Assembly: GCA_003586115.2 (NCBI GenBank)
Contig: QVOM02000091.1
Location: 421,243 to 485,242 of the forward strand
Reading direction: 5' to 3'
Source of the DNA: Salvator merianae
Taxonomy: Eukaryota; Chordata; Lepidosauria; Squamata; Teiidae
Length of the DNA stretch: 64,000 bases
Shown: piece by piece, positions 23,391 through 32,621 of the stretch
Layout: every line of letters begins with the position of its first letter
How positions within the stretch are numbered: position 1 is the first letter of the stretch
Program-made: the position numbers and the translations under genes
The notes under the pieces: model-generated
Database searches by the model: none
Told to the model about the DNA's origin: nothing
The model's input: only the letters and a program-made list of their open reading frames with translations

Positions 23391-24000
23391 ATGAAGGTTT
23401 AAGGAGGATTATTTATTGCATTTTCTCAACTGCTTTTGCAGCTATTTCTCCACTCACCACACCTATGTTAACTGCAATTAACAAGCTGGGATCTGCCGTC
23501 TGGCTTCTGTGGTGAAACATTATCATGTTTTATCTCTTTTTCACCCACCTCTGTGCTGTATTGGATCACGGGAGAGGAGCATAAGTCATACTCAACATAA
23601 TATCCCACATTGCTTGATTTGGGTGTGGATCTCTGGGTGGACTGGGAAAAGCACAAAAATAATTCCTTTCTGGGAGTGTAGCAGGAGTTCAGAAGAAGAA
23701 TCTTCCTATATGTGAGAAGGGAAGGTGAGTAAATTTAAAAGATCATATTAACAAGTTATGCCTCATAAAAAGGTCTTACCCATCCATCTTGGCCCCGTAA
23801 AACGAGACTGACTACTCTACAAAGAGAAAAGAAGGGAAGAGACTAGAGACTGAAAGAAGAGAAAAAAACCAGGCCTGCATTGCAACTCATTTTTCTGGAA
23901 GCAGGCACAACTGAGCACAGTGGGACTTCTTTTGAGTAGGCCTAGGGAAGGATGCACTGCAAATGGCTTAAGACTTTTTAAGCCGCTAGTATCAGTCTAA
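23391..24000. other. Intron 1 sequence, no recognised feature
   Basis: No exon, RNA or named repeat. The edge at 23998-24000 is the TAA target duplication of the next element. Confidence 0.45.
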
Positions 24001-24460
24001 GACCGTTTCCACACTTGAAGGCACTGGAACCACTCCGAGTGGAACAGATTCCCGATGGAGTGGCCCAACTGTCCCAGAATAAGGGCATCCACTTCAGAGT
24101 CTGCCGCGAGGGCTCTAACAACCAGGAATGTAAGTTTCTGACTTTGAAGCCCCTGGGGAACCCATTTCAGTGATGCAATTTGCTGTGCTGCTGAAATGGA
24201 TGCTCCTGCTAAGACGGAACAGGGTGGTATGTGTCCTTCCACATATCTCCCTGTTTCCTTCCAGGGGCATACTGGTATCTCAGTCTAGGCGGCCATTTTG
24301 ACTGTCTAGACTGGGCTACGCTCCATCCAATGCAGATGGAGTGGCCTAGGAGGGGGTGGGGCCTCTTCTGTTCCACTCTAGAGTGTGGAATGAGAGGCCC
24401 AGTCCAGAAGGGGTCTAGAATTCACAGTGGACTGGTATACCAGCCATTGAGGAAAGGCTC
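24001..24460. mobile_element. 460-bp GGGCC-type element with TAA target duplication
   Basis: It begins GACCGTTTCCACACTTGAAGG and ends GAGGAAAGGCTC. TAA is present at 23998-24000 and again at 24461-24463. Internal sequence is shared with 16150-16668. Confidence 0.7.
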
Positions 24461-25168
24461 TAAGAGTGTGCCTGCTCTGCCTCATCAAGAGATACCTCAG
24501 CTGTAGCTGGCTGTCCTCACGGCTTCAGTCAGCTTCATCTTAAAAGAGGACAAAACAAGCTGCAGATTTGCATATAATTTGCATATGCTAATTATGGAGC
24601 AAGGTGTACGTTTAGCAATCTTCTGCTGTCTGTGGCAGCATCTACACAGCTGTGATTTTGGGCTGTTTCAGTGGTGGGAGGCTTGCCGGCTAAGTGCACT
24701 GCACTCCGTGGCAGATCTCGGCTTCCATTTTCATGTTGTCACAGTAGATTGGAAATGGCTCAGGAAGTCCGCCATTTTTTGGTCCTCTACCAAAATGGTA
24801 TGGTCAGAAATTGGCATGTTAATGTTCCTCCTTCAACATGAAGGGGGATGGGGAAGTGTCTAGGCCGGTGGTCTGCCCAGACAATGTTTATCCCAGATAA
24901 TGGCTGGAGCAATTTCAAGGAAAGTTTATGTGCCTCTGCTATGGTCTGTAGACTGACAGAAGGTAGGCACATTTACCCACAGATATCTAGGGGTGCTGAA
25001 GAGGGAGCAATTATAGGCCGTGTGGGTGCAGCCCATGTTATTTCATTAGCTTTGATTTTTCATTTATTAATATTTGCTGGTGGCTGATTCTAATAAAGCA
25101 TCCAGTCTTCAGCATATGCTAAAGTATATATATTGGGGGGTAAATTATTAATGCTTTTTAAATTAATA
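24461..25168. other. Intron 1 sequence, no recognised feature
   Basis: Open frames at 24579 and 24848 lack splice context and domain signatures. Confidence 0.45.
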
Positions 25169-25348
25169 GACCCTTACTGCACTTGACTTTATTGTGGATT
25201 ATATCCCAGAATAGGGACATGCTATCCACATGCTAGTGCAAACTATGAAAGGTCCTGCCCAGGGCCTACCATAGTCTGCACTAGCATGCAGATGGCAGGT
25301 CCCTATTCTGAGATATAATCTGGAATAAGGCCAAGTGCAGAAAGGGCC
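25169..25348. mobile_element. 180-bp foldback GGGCC-type element
   Basis: GACCCTTACTGCACTTGAC on the left and CAAGTGCAGAAAGGGCC on the right bracket two inverted halves that share the TTATTGTGGATTATATCCC and TAGGGACATGC blocks. ATA flanks it on both sides (25166-25168 and 25349-25351), a 3-bp duplication. It has the same length as the copy at 884. Confidence 0.8.
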
Positions 25349-26124
25349 ATAGTGAAATATTGGGTTACAGCAGGTGACTTGTGCGTCTGAAATCTTCTGA
25401 CCACAAATTCTCCTATTCTGATATAAAATATTAATTATAGTGCTTTAATCTGTATCATCTATGGATTCCCAGGATTTTTAACTCTCTTTGTGCTAAAATG
25501 GCACATAAGGCTTTTTTAAAAAATAGCACTCTTTTCCCGCTCTTGAGGTGATTCTGCACTGGCAAGTATTACCAGGCCAATAAACATACTAGGAGCCTCC
25601 CTTTCACATGCCAGTGTGTGTGTGGACTAAGGAAAGCCCCACCCCTTAGACCACAACCTGGGGGCGGTGCCTTCTTTAGACCACAGCCCACAAATGCATG
25701 CAGAAGGTAGGCTCCTAATACATTTGATGGACTGGTATGGCGGCCAATGTGGAATCGCCCTTGGATTTTGCCTTCCAATGGCCTGACAATAATGCAGGAA
25801 CTCCAAGTGACAGGTTTATTTTAGTTAGAGGACTTCCAAGGGCATGTTAGCCTGGAACTTGGAGGTGTTACCAGAAATGTTGGAGAATTGAAGGGAAGCA
25901 GCTATTGTGATTTATGGTGCCAATATCTTACAGCATGGGAGGAGGTATGAAATCTGATGTGGTTTACTATCGCATAGATGCACTGCAACTTAATAAGCAT
26001 CACTGATGCTCCAAGAACCTCTTGTCACACATGCATCTTGGGCTAGTGACCTAACAGTGCCATTGCCAGCTTGTTTCTATGTGGGGGAAAGTTGCAAACA
26101 AGTCTCCCTGTTTCTTCTTTGCAG
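25349..26124. other. 3' part of intron 1
   Basis: No repeat I can name. The last 20 bases form a good polypyrimidine tract and acceptor (CCCTGTTTCTTCTTTGCAG). Confidence 0.5.
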
Positions 26125-26241
26125 GTGAAGGCCTCATATGCAAGGTTTGCAAATTCAAAGTTGGCGGTGTCTGTTTCAATTCTGATGAGCCTTGCCGAGC
26201 GAAAGAAGGCCAATATTGTGAGAAAACTGAAGTGTACACAG
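26125..26241 (+). CDS. Ly6/uPAR (PATE-like) secreted protein, exon 2: first half of the three-finger domain
   Basis: 117 bases between a strong acceptor (TTCTTCTTTGCAG) and a consensus donor (CAG|GTAAGG), phase 1 to phase 1. With exon 1 it encodes G-E-G-L-I-C-x2-C, then cysteines spaced 7, 6 and 7 residues apart (CKVCKFKVGGVC, PC, QYC), ending EKTEVYTG. Five cysteines in this spacing, starting three residues after the cleavage site, are typical of LU-domain proteins of the PATE subgroup, which are secreted and expressed mainly in reproductive tissue in mammals. The same fold occurs in other Ly6 proteins and in three-finger toxins. I see nothing here that marks a toxin, and assignment to a subfamily needs the missing exon 3 and a phylogeny. 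Confidence 0.85.
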
Positions 26242-26700
26242 GTAAGGCTAAATTCTTTTAATGCCCAGGCACTTTCCATGTGCGATAATGCTCCACAAAA
26301 AAAATAAAATGCCCCACGTGGGCCAAGCGTGTTTTCATTTATTCATAAGCCAGCTTTTTGGTTTGGGTTTTCTTTTTATTATTCTTGAATGTAGGATCCA
26401 AAAACACCCAAGCAACAATTAGACATCTGAGAAGTGCTTCATTTAGAAAGCCTGGGCTCTCCACAGTACCCAGATAAAAGCTGTGCCTCAACTACAAATT
26501 GATGATTCTGCAAGCCATAGAGCTACTGTACAGCAAACCAAGAATAAGGGAAATGGAAAACAACCTAAAGAAGACCACATTCTCAGGACAAAAGGAAGGA
26601 CCAGATCATTTCTTGAACTGGCTGTCAGGAACATAGTCCATTGAAAGCAATCTAAAGGAGGCTGTTTATTCAGAGCAAAAGGGAGAAATGTATTATTGCC

Positions 26701-26773
26701 TGGAGAATGTGGGCATCGATCCCACTACCTCTCGCATGCTAAGCGAGCGCTCTACCATTTGAGCTAATTCCCC
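26701..26773 (-). tRNA. tRNA-Ala (AGC), copy 1
   Basis: On the minus strand the 73 bases fold as a complete cloverleaf: acceptor GGGGAAT paired with ATTCTCC, D arm GCTCAAATGGTAGAGC, anticodon stem CTCGC/GCGAG with loop TTAGCAT, T arm GTGGG-ATCGATG-CCCAC, discriminator A. The G3-U70 wobble, the main alanine identity element, is present. A TTTT terminator lies about 15 bases downstream. Confidence 0.95.
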
Positions 26774-26801
26774 ATGTTCCTGTAATAGCTGTTCAATTGG
26801 A

Positions 26802-27459
26802 NNNNNNNNNNNNNNNNNNNNNNNNNNNNNNNNNNNNNNNNNNNNNNNNNNNNNNNNNNNNNNNNNNNNNNNNNNNNNNNNNNNNNNNNNNNNNNNNNNN
26901 NNNNNNNNNNNNNNNNNNNNNNNNNNNNNNNNNNNNNNNNNNNNNNNNNNNNNNNNNNNNNNNNNNNNNNNNNNNNNNNNNNNNNNNNNNNNNNNNNNNN
27001 NNNNNNNNNNNNNNNNNNNNNNNNNNNNNNNNNNNNNNNNNNNNNNNNNNNNNNNNNNNNNNNNNNNNNNNNNNNNNNNNNNNNNNNNNNNNNNNNNNNN
27101 NNNNNNNNNNNNNNNNNNNNNNNNNNNNNNNNNNNNNNNNNNNNNNNNNNNNNNNNNNNNNNNNNNNNNNNNNNNNNNNNNNNNNNNNNNNNNNNNNNNN
27201 NNNNNNNNNNNNNNNNNNNNNNNNNNNNNNNNNNNNNNNNNNNNNNNNNNNNNNNNNNNNNNNNNNNNNNNNNNNNNNNNNNNNNNNNNNNNNNNNNNNN
27301 NNNNNNNNNNNNNNNNNNNNNNNNNNNNNNNNNNNNNNNNNNNNNNNNNNNNNNNNNNNNNNNNNNNNNNNNNNNNNNNNNNNNNNNNNNNNNNNNNNNN
27401 NNNNNNNNNNNNNNNNNNNNNNNNNNNNNNNNNNNNNNNNNNNNNNNNNNNNNNNNNNN
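26802..27459. other. Assembly gap (658 N)
   Basis: The gap cuts into the tandem tRNA array: a partial tRNA starts immediately at its right edge. The gap most likely hides further repeat units and was not bridged because they are near-identical. Open frames across the Ns are meaningless. Confidence 0.99.
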
Positions 27460-27485
27460 CGCTCTACCATTTGAGCTAATTCCCC
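27460..27485 (-). tRNA. tRNA-Ala, 5' part only (rest in gap), copy 2
   Basis: The 26 bases match the acceptor 5' strand and D arm of the neighbouring copies exactly. The anticodon is lost in the gap. Confidence 0.85.
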
Positions 27486-27591
27486 ATGTTCCTGTAGTAG
27501 CTATTCAATTGGAGGACAAGGTCATAGCCCATAGAAACCAATCTAAAGAAGATTGATTATTCAGAGGAAAAAGAAGGACAAGATTATTTAT

Positions 27592-27664
27592 TGGAGAATG
27601 TGGGCATCGATCCCACTACCTCTCGCATGCAAAGCGAGCGCTCTACCATTTGAGCTAATTCCCC
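27592..27664 (-). tRNA. tRNA-Ala (TGC), copy 3
   Basis: Full cloverleaf, identical to copy 1 except for the anticodon loop TTTGCAT, so the anticodon is UGC rather than AGC. G3-U70 is kept. A TTTTT run follows about 20 bases downstream on the minus strand. Confidence 0.95.
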
Positions 27665-27769
27665 ATGTTCCTGTAGTAGCTATTCAATTGGAGGCCAAGG
27701 ACATAGCCCATAGAAAGCAACATAAGGAAGAATGGGGATTCGGATCAAAAGAGAGACCAGATTATTCCT

Positions 27770-27842
27770 TGGAGAATGTGGGCATCGATCCCACTACCTC
27801 TCACATGCAAAGCGAGCGCTCTACCATTTGAGCTAATTCCCC
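27770..27842 (-). tRNA. tRNA-Ala (TGC), copy 4
   Basis: Same as copy 3 apart from one change in the anticodon stem that turns a G-C pair into G-U. It should still fold. A TTTT run lies about 20 bases downstream. Confidence 0.9.
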
Positions 27843-27959
27843 ATGCTCCTATAGTAGCTGTTCTACTGGAAGCCAAAAACATAGCCAAGAACTTAGCCCA
27901 TAGAAAACAACATAACAAAAAATGGTGATTTGGGACAAAAGGAGGATCAGATTATTCCT

Positions 27960-28032
27960 TGGAGAATGTGGGCATCGATCCCACTACCTTTCATATGCAA
28001 AGCGATCGCTCTACCATTTGAACTAATTCCCT
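27960..28032 (-). pseudogene. tRNA-Ala (TGC) degenerate copy 5
   Basis: It aligns over its whole length to its neighbours but the first acceptor pair is lost (A1 opposite C72). The D stem has a G-to-A-type mismatch, and the anticodon stem has two mismatches and a wobble. The anticodon itself is still TGC. Probably no longer functional. Confidence 0.8.
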
Positions 28033-28138
28033 ATGATTCTTTTAAAGTTTCTGAACTGGATGCAAACTTCATAGCCCATAGCAAGCAATATAAAGAAGAT
28101 TAGTTTTTCAGTGAAATCGGAAGGATCAGATTATTTAT

Positions 28139-28211
28139 TGGAGAATGTGGGCATCGATCCCACTACCTCTCGCATGCTAAGCGAGCGCTCTACCATTTGA
28201 GCTAATTCCCC
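28139..28211 (-). tRNA. tRNA-Ala (AGC), copy 6
   Basis: Identical cloverleaf to copy 1, anticodon AGC. Unlike the other copies, no run of four T is visible within about 60 bases downstream on the minus strand, so normal RNA polymerase III termination is doubtful. Confidence 0.92.
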
Positions 28212-28334
28212 GTGTTCCTGTGGTAGTTATACTGAAATCCAAGAATATATCCCACAGAAAGCAATATAAAGCAGATTCAGTTTTCCAATATACATTTTAG
28301 CTTTTTATATTTCTTTCATTTCAAGAGCTTTCAG

Positions 28335-28534
28335 TGATCCACAAAGAAAAGATTAATGAAGGAAAACATAACTGCAGTATCACTTATGCACCCACAGACA
28401 AGCAAATGTACACAGTACATGTTCTTATGTATAAGGCTGGGGCAGCAGCTACAAACATCATGCTGATGTTGCTTAATCGCCTGTTGATCTCTGGTGATCA
28501 GGGGGACTCCTGCCCTGCCCAAGTCGCCCCTTGA
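28335..28534 (+). pseudogene. Possible decayed exon 3 of the Ly6-like gene
   Basis: A good acceptor (TTTCTTTCATTTCAAGAGCTTTCAG) opens a frame in the phase required after exon 2, starting V-I-H-K-E-K and running 66 codons to a TGA. A cysteine 14 residues in (HNCSITY) and the later QMYTVHVLMYK sit where LU proteins carry the sixth cysteine and the Y-V-CC motif. The paired cysteines and the final CN are absent. It may be a broken exon or chance; the true exon 3 could lie in the gap or further on. Confidence 0.25.
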
Positions 28535-28717
28535 ACACTGAGCCATAGCATACGCTTTCCATAGGTACTCTTTCCAGCTCACTGTAACTCTCCAAAAGGC
28601 CAGCATCACTTCTGGGAAACTGAGTCACTTTTTCACTATCTGTTAGGGCAAAGTGGGTATCCTTCCAGTAGCTCAGAGCTTCCATTCTTCTTCATGCATT
28701 CTTCAGCTCAGGGCTAA

Positions 28718-28835
28718 ATTATTACTTATTATTTAATTAACACATTTATATGCTGCTTGGATTATGTTTATGAAGAATTCTGAGCAGTTTACAAAATGAA
28801 ACAGTGCATTAAAAACATATTGAAAGACCTCGATA
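28718..28835 (-). mobile_element. L2-type LINE 3' fragment, minus orientation
   Basis: TTAACACATTTATATGCTGC, then TCTGAGCAGTTTACAAAATG: the inverted L2 end. Confidence 0.6.
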
Positions 28836-30068
28836 ATGGTAGAAAGGCGGTGAAAAAATCATTATTAGAGGGGTCAACTCGGGTTTGTGATAAGTGGTGC
28901 GCTATAGCACCTCAGTAACCATTGGCTCTTTCTGTTCCGACTCCTCGTGCCGTTTTGTTTAAACTTCCTTGTCCTTCATCATACTGACCACGAGGGGGTA
29001 TAATTCACCACTGTATCATAAGCGTACTTGTTTGCCTCCTGTTCAGCCTACAAAGTGAAAATAACGAACTATATTAATTTGAAACAAGCCTTTAAAACAT
29101 CTCTTTTCCTTCATAGAATCAGAAGACTGAATGGGGTTGATTAAGGCGTCAGCTGAGCTTCTGCTCCATTCAAGAATCCAGACCAGAGTGTGTCTGTAAG
29201 AGTCCTATCCAGTCCCCTTCATGTGAAAACCTGGAGTAAAGAGAATCTCTACCACCTCTCTGTGATCAGTTGCACAGTCAAAATATTGCTACTGATCCAT
29301 GGTTGACTCTCAGAAAAGAGGGACTAGAGTTAAGCAAAACTGTAGGGGTGTGCAAAACACTGTTTTGAATGCTTTATGAAGCATTTGGAGGTTACTAGAG
29401 TGTGGGTCTCAGAATTTACCGCCTTAGGCCTTTTTTTCCCAGGCCCACAAAAGTCAAGACACAGGCCAAGTAGAAAAGCATCATGTTCTTTTTTTATTTG
29501 CAATAACAGAATACAAAGGATAGTTGCTAACAATAGGCATACAAACATTTTCAAACCATTCTCCTTTCCATGACTCCCTATCCCAGTACCTGTAAACTAA
29601 ACATCTAGACTCCCAGGCTTTCAGCATTCCAGTTAACCAACACTAAGGAGAAACATTGGAACAGTGAGAAAAGCAAGCAAGCATGGCTGGGATCCAAGAA
29701 GATGCAAAGATGGCTGCACAGTGGCCAACACACTGACAGTGGGTAACCATGGCCACTTTATCCCTATACATTATCCCTATCTGAAGCTAGCAGACTACAT
29801 GGATCTTTAATGACACCGATGAATCCCCGATCATGCACCTGTTCTTTCTGGGGCAAAACAATTTTGAGAAGTTGCCTTTTTTGAAGTCACCATGCTAGAC
29901 TTGTTTTGTAAATTTTCACTTTTACGAATGTTGAATTTGATTGCTTTATAACACTGTTCTCAATTGGTTCACTATGACTACTTTTTCACCAAGGCCGCAG
30001 ACATACCCTAGCAAGATAGTCCATCTTTAGATGGACAGGGAACTCAGACCATTTTTGGCCTAAAATGG
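28836..30068. other. No recognised feature
   Basis: No exon with LU-domain signature and no classifiable repeat. A minus frame at 29330-29554 has a hydrophobic start but no splice context. Confidence 0.4.
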
Positions 30069-30072
30069 CCTG

Positions 30073-30614
30073 TGTGAGGACTGTGAAGCTAAAATGGAGG
30101 TTTGTGGGGAGGATTATGGGAGTTTGGAGCAATATACAGAGTGCATTTCAGCTAAGCAAAAAGAAGAATGTGCACAGCCAAGACTGATTAGCTTGGGCTA
30201 GGAACCAACTTATGCACAGAAGATACAGGATAGCTGATAATGTCCCGTCGTAAATCAGTGTGTTCATTAAAACTGGCAGGAAATGTTAGAGTGTGTTAGG
30301 AAATGGGAAACTAAGATAGTAGAGAAAACTCTTTGTTGTTATCAGCTATGTTGAAGGTCGACTGAATCCAGTTAATGATGTTACGCTTTCTCTACACTTT
30401 TGAATGTAATTGGTCAAACTATGAATATGCATGCTCAAACCACACCTATTATAACTTGCTCATTTAGTATTACTCTATATAAGCTTTGTTTGTTAACCAA
30501 AAGGTGCGACTCCATTGTCTTTGATTAATGGCAAGGTTGCCCTAGTGCACTAGTAAATAATAAGGCTGCAGCTTTGCCTTGATTTTCGTTTGGTCCCGTT
30601 GATTTTCTACGACA
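30073..30614 (+). mobile_element. Solo long terminal repeat of an endogenous retrovirus
   Basis: 542 bp from TGTGAGGACTG to TTTTCTACGACA. The tetramer CCTG flanks it on both sides (30069-30072 and 30615-30618). TATATAAG at 30477 and a downstream AGTAAATAATAAGG fit a U3-R-U5 order, though no perfect AATAAA is seen. No viral genes follow. Its last 50 bases were copied again at 32622 by the tandem duplication. Confidence 0.8.
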
Positions 30615-31286
30615 CCTGATCACACCTACCTTCGAGTGGGGCAGGCCAGCTCTGGTGTCCCTCTTCCTCCACGGGAGCAGAGTCCATGGGGAGACAGGGT
30701 CTGGTCATCCTGGATCCTTCAAGGGTAGAGCAGGGAGGCCCCTATCCATGCTACTGCAGAGGCAAGGGAGGGACTAAGGATACGTGTTGCTCCCCATCCC
30801 TATGTTTGCACGTCCTGTGCCACTGCCACCGCTGCCACATCACTGCTGCCACAGCGCTGCCATGCCATGTCACTGCCACCATGCTGTTATCACTATGCCA
30901 AAGCTTCATGGGTCCCATGGAGCAGGGAGGACCCTATCCATGCCACACCACCACAGCCATGCCAAAGCCCCATGGGCTGCAGAGAGTTCCTTCCCCACAG
31001 CCCTTCGCCTGGGTCCATTTCTTGCAAGAGAAATGGACTCAGCGCTGGGATAATCTGCATATTGAAATAGTCCCAATTGGGGAAGGAAAGTCTGCAGAAA
31101 AGACAGAAAGGGACTTTCACGTCTGATCCCTGCAGACTGAGGATGACCTCTATTCACATAAAAGGTAAGGTGTGGCTGCGACCCAAGTCCTGAGCACCCC
31201 TTACGAATAAGTACAGTATCGCCTCAGCCCCTCATTGGTTCCTCAACCAACTACTCCAGTACACAGTCATTTTACAATATCTAAGG

Positions 31287-31718
31287 CTGCATCCAGACAG
31301 GCTGTAAAATCCAGCAGTATCTTGGGGCTATGCTGGGATTGCTAGACAGGTTTGTGGCAATCCCAGCATAGCCTTACGATATAGGGGCTATATCCTGTGG
31401 TGTTGCTATAGTGGAAGAAAGGACTTTCCACCTGCTTTTTCCTGCTATAGCAACTTGGAGATGGTCACTGTGCATGTGCAGGGTCCAAAAATGGTGGCTG
31501 CACATGTGCAGGGTCGGTGATCACGCACTTCTGGGCATTTCATCCCTCAAAATACCTGGATATATGTGGTGCGCCAATGGCAGAAGCATAACGTCCAGAC
31601 AGATAAGTCCTTCTGCTTGCTCCCTACTGTTGCCTAGTCATCTGGGCAACAAGCAATTATTCCAGAATAGAATATTGCTAAATTGTGGGGTTTTCGGTCA
31701 CTGTCTGGAGGCAGCCAA
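31287..31718. mobile_element. GGCTGCATCCAGAC-ended element (also at 33344-33775)
   Basis: The left end GGCTGCATCCAGACAGG is inverted at the right as CTGTCTGGAGGCAGCC. Internally, GGCTATGCTGGGATTGC and GCAATCCCAGCATAGCC form a palindrome. It is non-coding. Similar ends occur at 8030, 11119, 42777 and 60575. Confidence 0.65.
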
Positions 31719-32202
31719 AGAATTTGACCTCTCTCTCGTGAGTTGATTGAGTGTTTACTCAATCAATGTGTGGGCAGCAGATGACTCCCATTATTACTAG
31801 ACTTCCTGCTTAGGTTGTTTCTCTAATTTCCTTCTCTATCTCCAGATGTTCTTCAGCATCTTGGTTGGGAGGGTGATCGTACCCTCCCAGTATTAACCTT
31901 TTTTCATGACCCAGTATTCCCAATGAAGTGATGCTGTTGAATGATACTGTTGGGGGATCCCAATGTAACTCGATTTAATGCCTTTTTTTACATAAAGCCT
32001 TTCTGCACTGCCACACCATGATCTGAACCAGTGGGGTCTGGAACAGTGGGACCCGCTGGTTCAGACCATGGCACGGTGCGGTCTAGAACAGCACTGTCTG
32101 CATGATGCTGTTGGTCCAGACCAACCCCTGTAGTGGCTCCCAAGCTAGCCTTGGAGCTTCTGGGAAGCCATCTTGGGGGCATGCTTTGATGCACCACCAA
32201 AA

Positions 32203-32277
32203 TGGGTCTCCCAGTAGTCTGAAACATGGAGGTGTGCAGAAGGCGTGCCTCCATGTTTCAGACTACTGGGAGACCCA
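32203..32277. repeat. Perfect 30-bp inverted repeat (also at 34260-34334)
   Basis: Arms 32203-32232 and 32248-32277 are exact complements around a 15-base centre. They sit inside a larger repeat with termini like CCTTTCTGCACTGCC. The transcript of either strand would form a 30-bp hairpin. Confidence 0.95.
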
Positions 32278-32621
32278 TACCTTCTGGTGTGCATGCCTTC
32301 TGCACACCTCCATGTTCTGGACTAGGCCGAGCTGGTAGGCCAGTAGACCTCAATGGCAAAGACTACCGGTAATCCTTTCTCTTCATAACTTTTAAATCCA
32401 AATGTCAAATGTCAGTTTATTGATTAGTCTTTTGACCATATCAGGATTACAAATAAAAGCATATAATCATAACGTGTAAAATCATAATTCAAAAGAAAGA
32501 ATAACATAATTATCTATCCCCATCTCCCTTTCCCTGTGCCACATTCTGGTCAATGAGTGATTTCCTAAGTCGGGCAGCCTTTGCAAAAAACAGGGCTACT
32601 CTATAAGTTAACTGGGTGTTA

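Larger units (their letters stand above)
26500..28300 (-). repeat. Tandem array, about 180-bp unit with one tRNA-Ala per unit
   Basis: The tRNAs start 178, 190 and 179 bases apart, and the spacers are homologous too: CATAGCCCATAGAAAGCAA, AATATAAAGAAGAT and AGGATCAGATTATTTATTGG recur. The array therefore grew by unit duplication, not by independent tRNA insertion. It lies in the intron (or the flank) just after exon 2 of the Ly6-like gene, on the opposite strand. Confidence 0.9.
30565..32620. repeat. 2-kb tandem duplication, first unit
   Basis: This segment recurs at 32622-34677 with a constant offset of 2,057. All parts I compared are identical, including six pairs of open frames with the same translations. 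It starts inside the solo LTR and ends inside the C-terminal coding part of a minus-strand LINE. One extra base (A, 32621) lies at the junction. Its open frames (146, 111, 88 codons and others) have no domain and are probably non-coding. Confidence 0.97.

Noticed and set aside
26793..27474. 225-codon frames on both strands
   Set aside because: They consist of assembly Ns.
26500..28300. CRISPR-like array (regularly spaced repeats)
   Set aside because: The repeats are 73-base tRNA genes, the spacers are homologous to each other, and the genome is eukaryotic.
28335..28534. Confident third exon of the Ly6-like gene
   Set aside because: Phase and acceptor fit but the CC and terminal CN residues are absent; kept only as a weak candidate.
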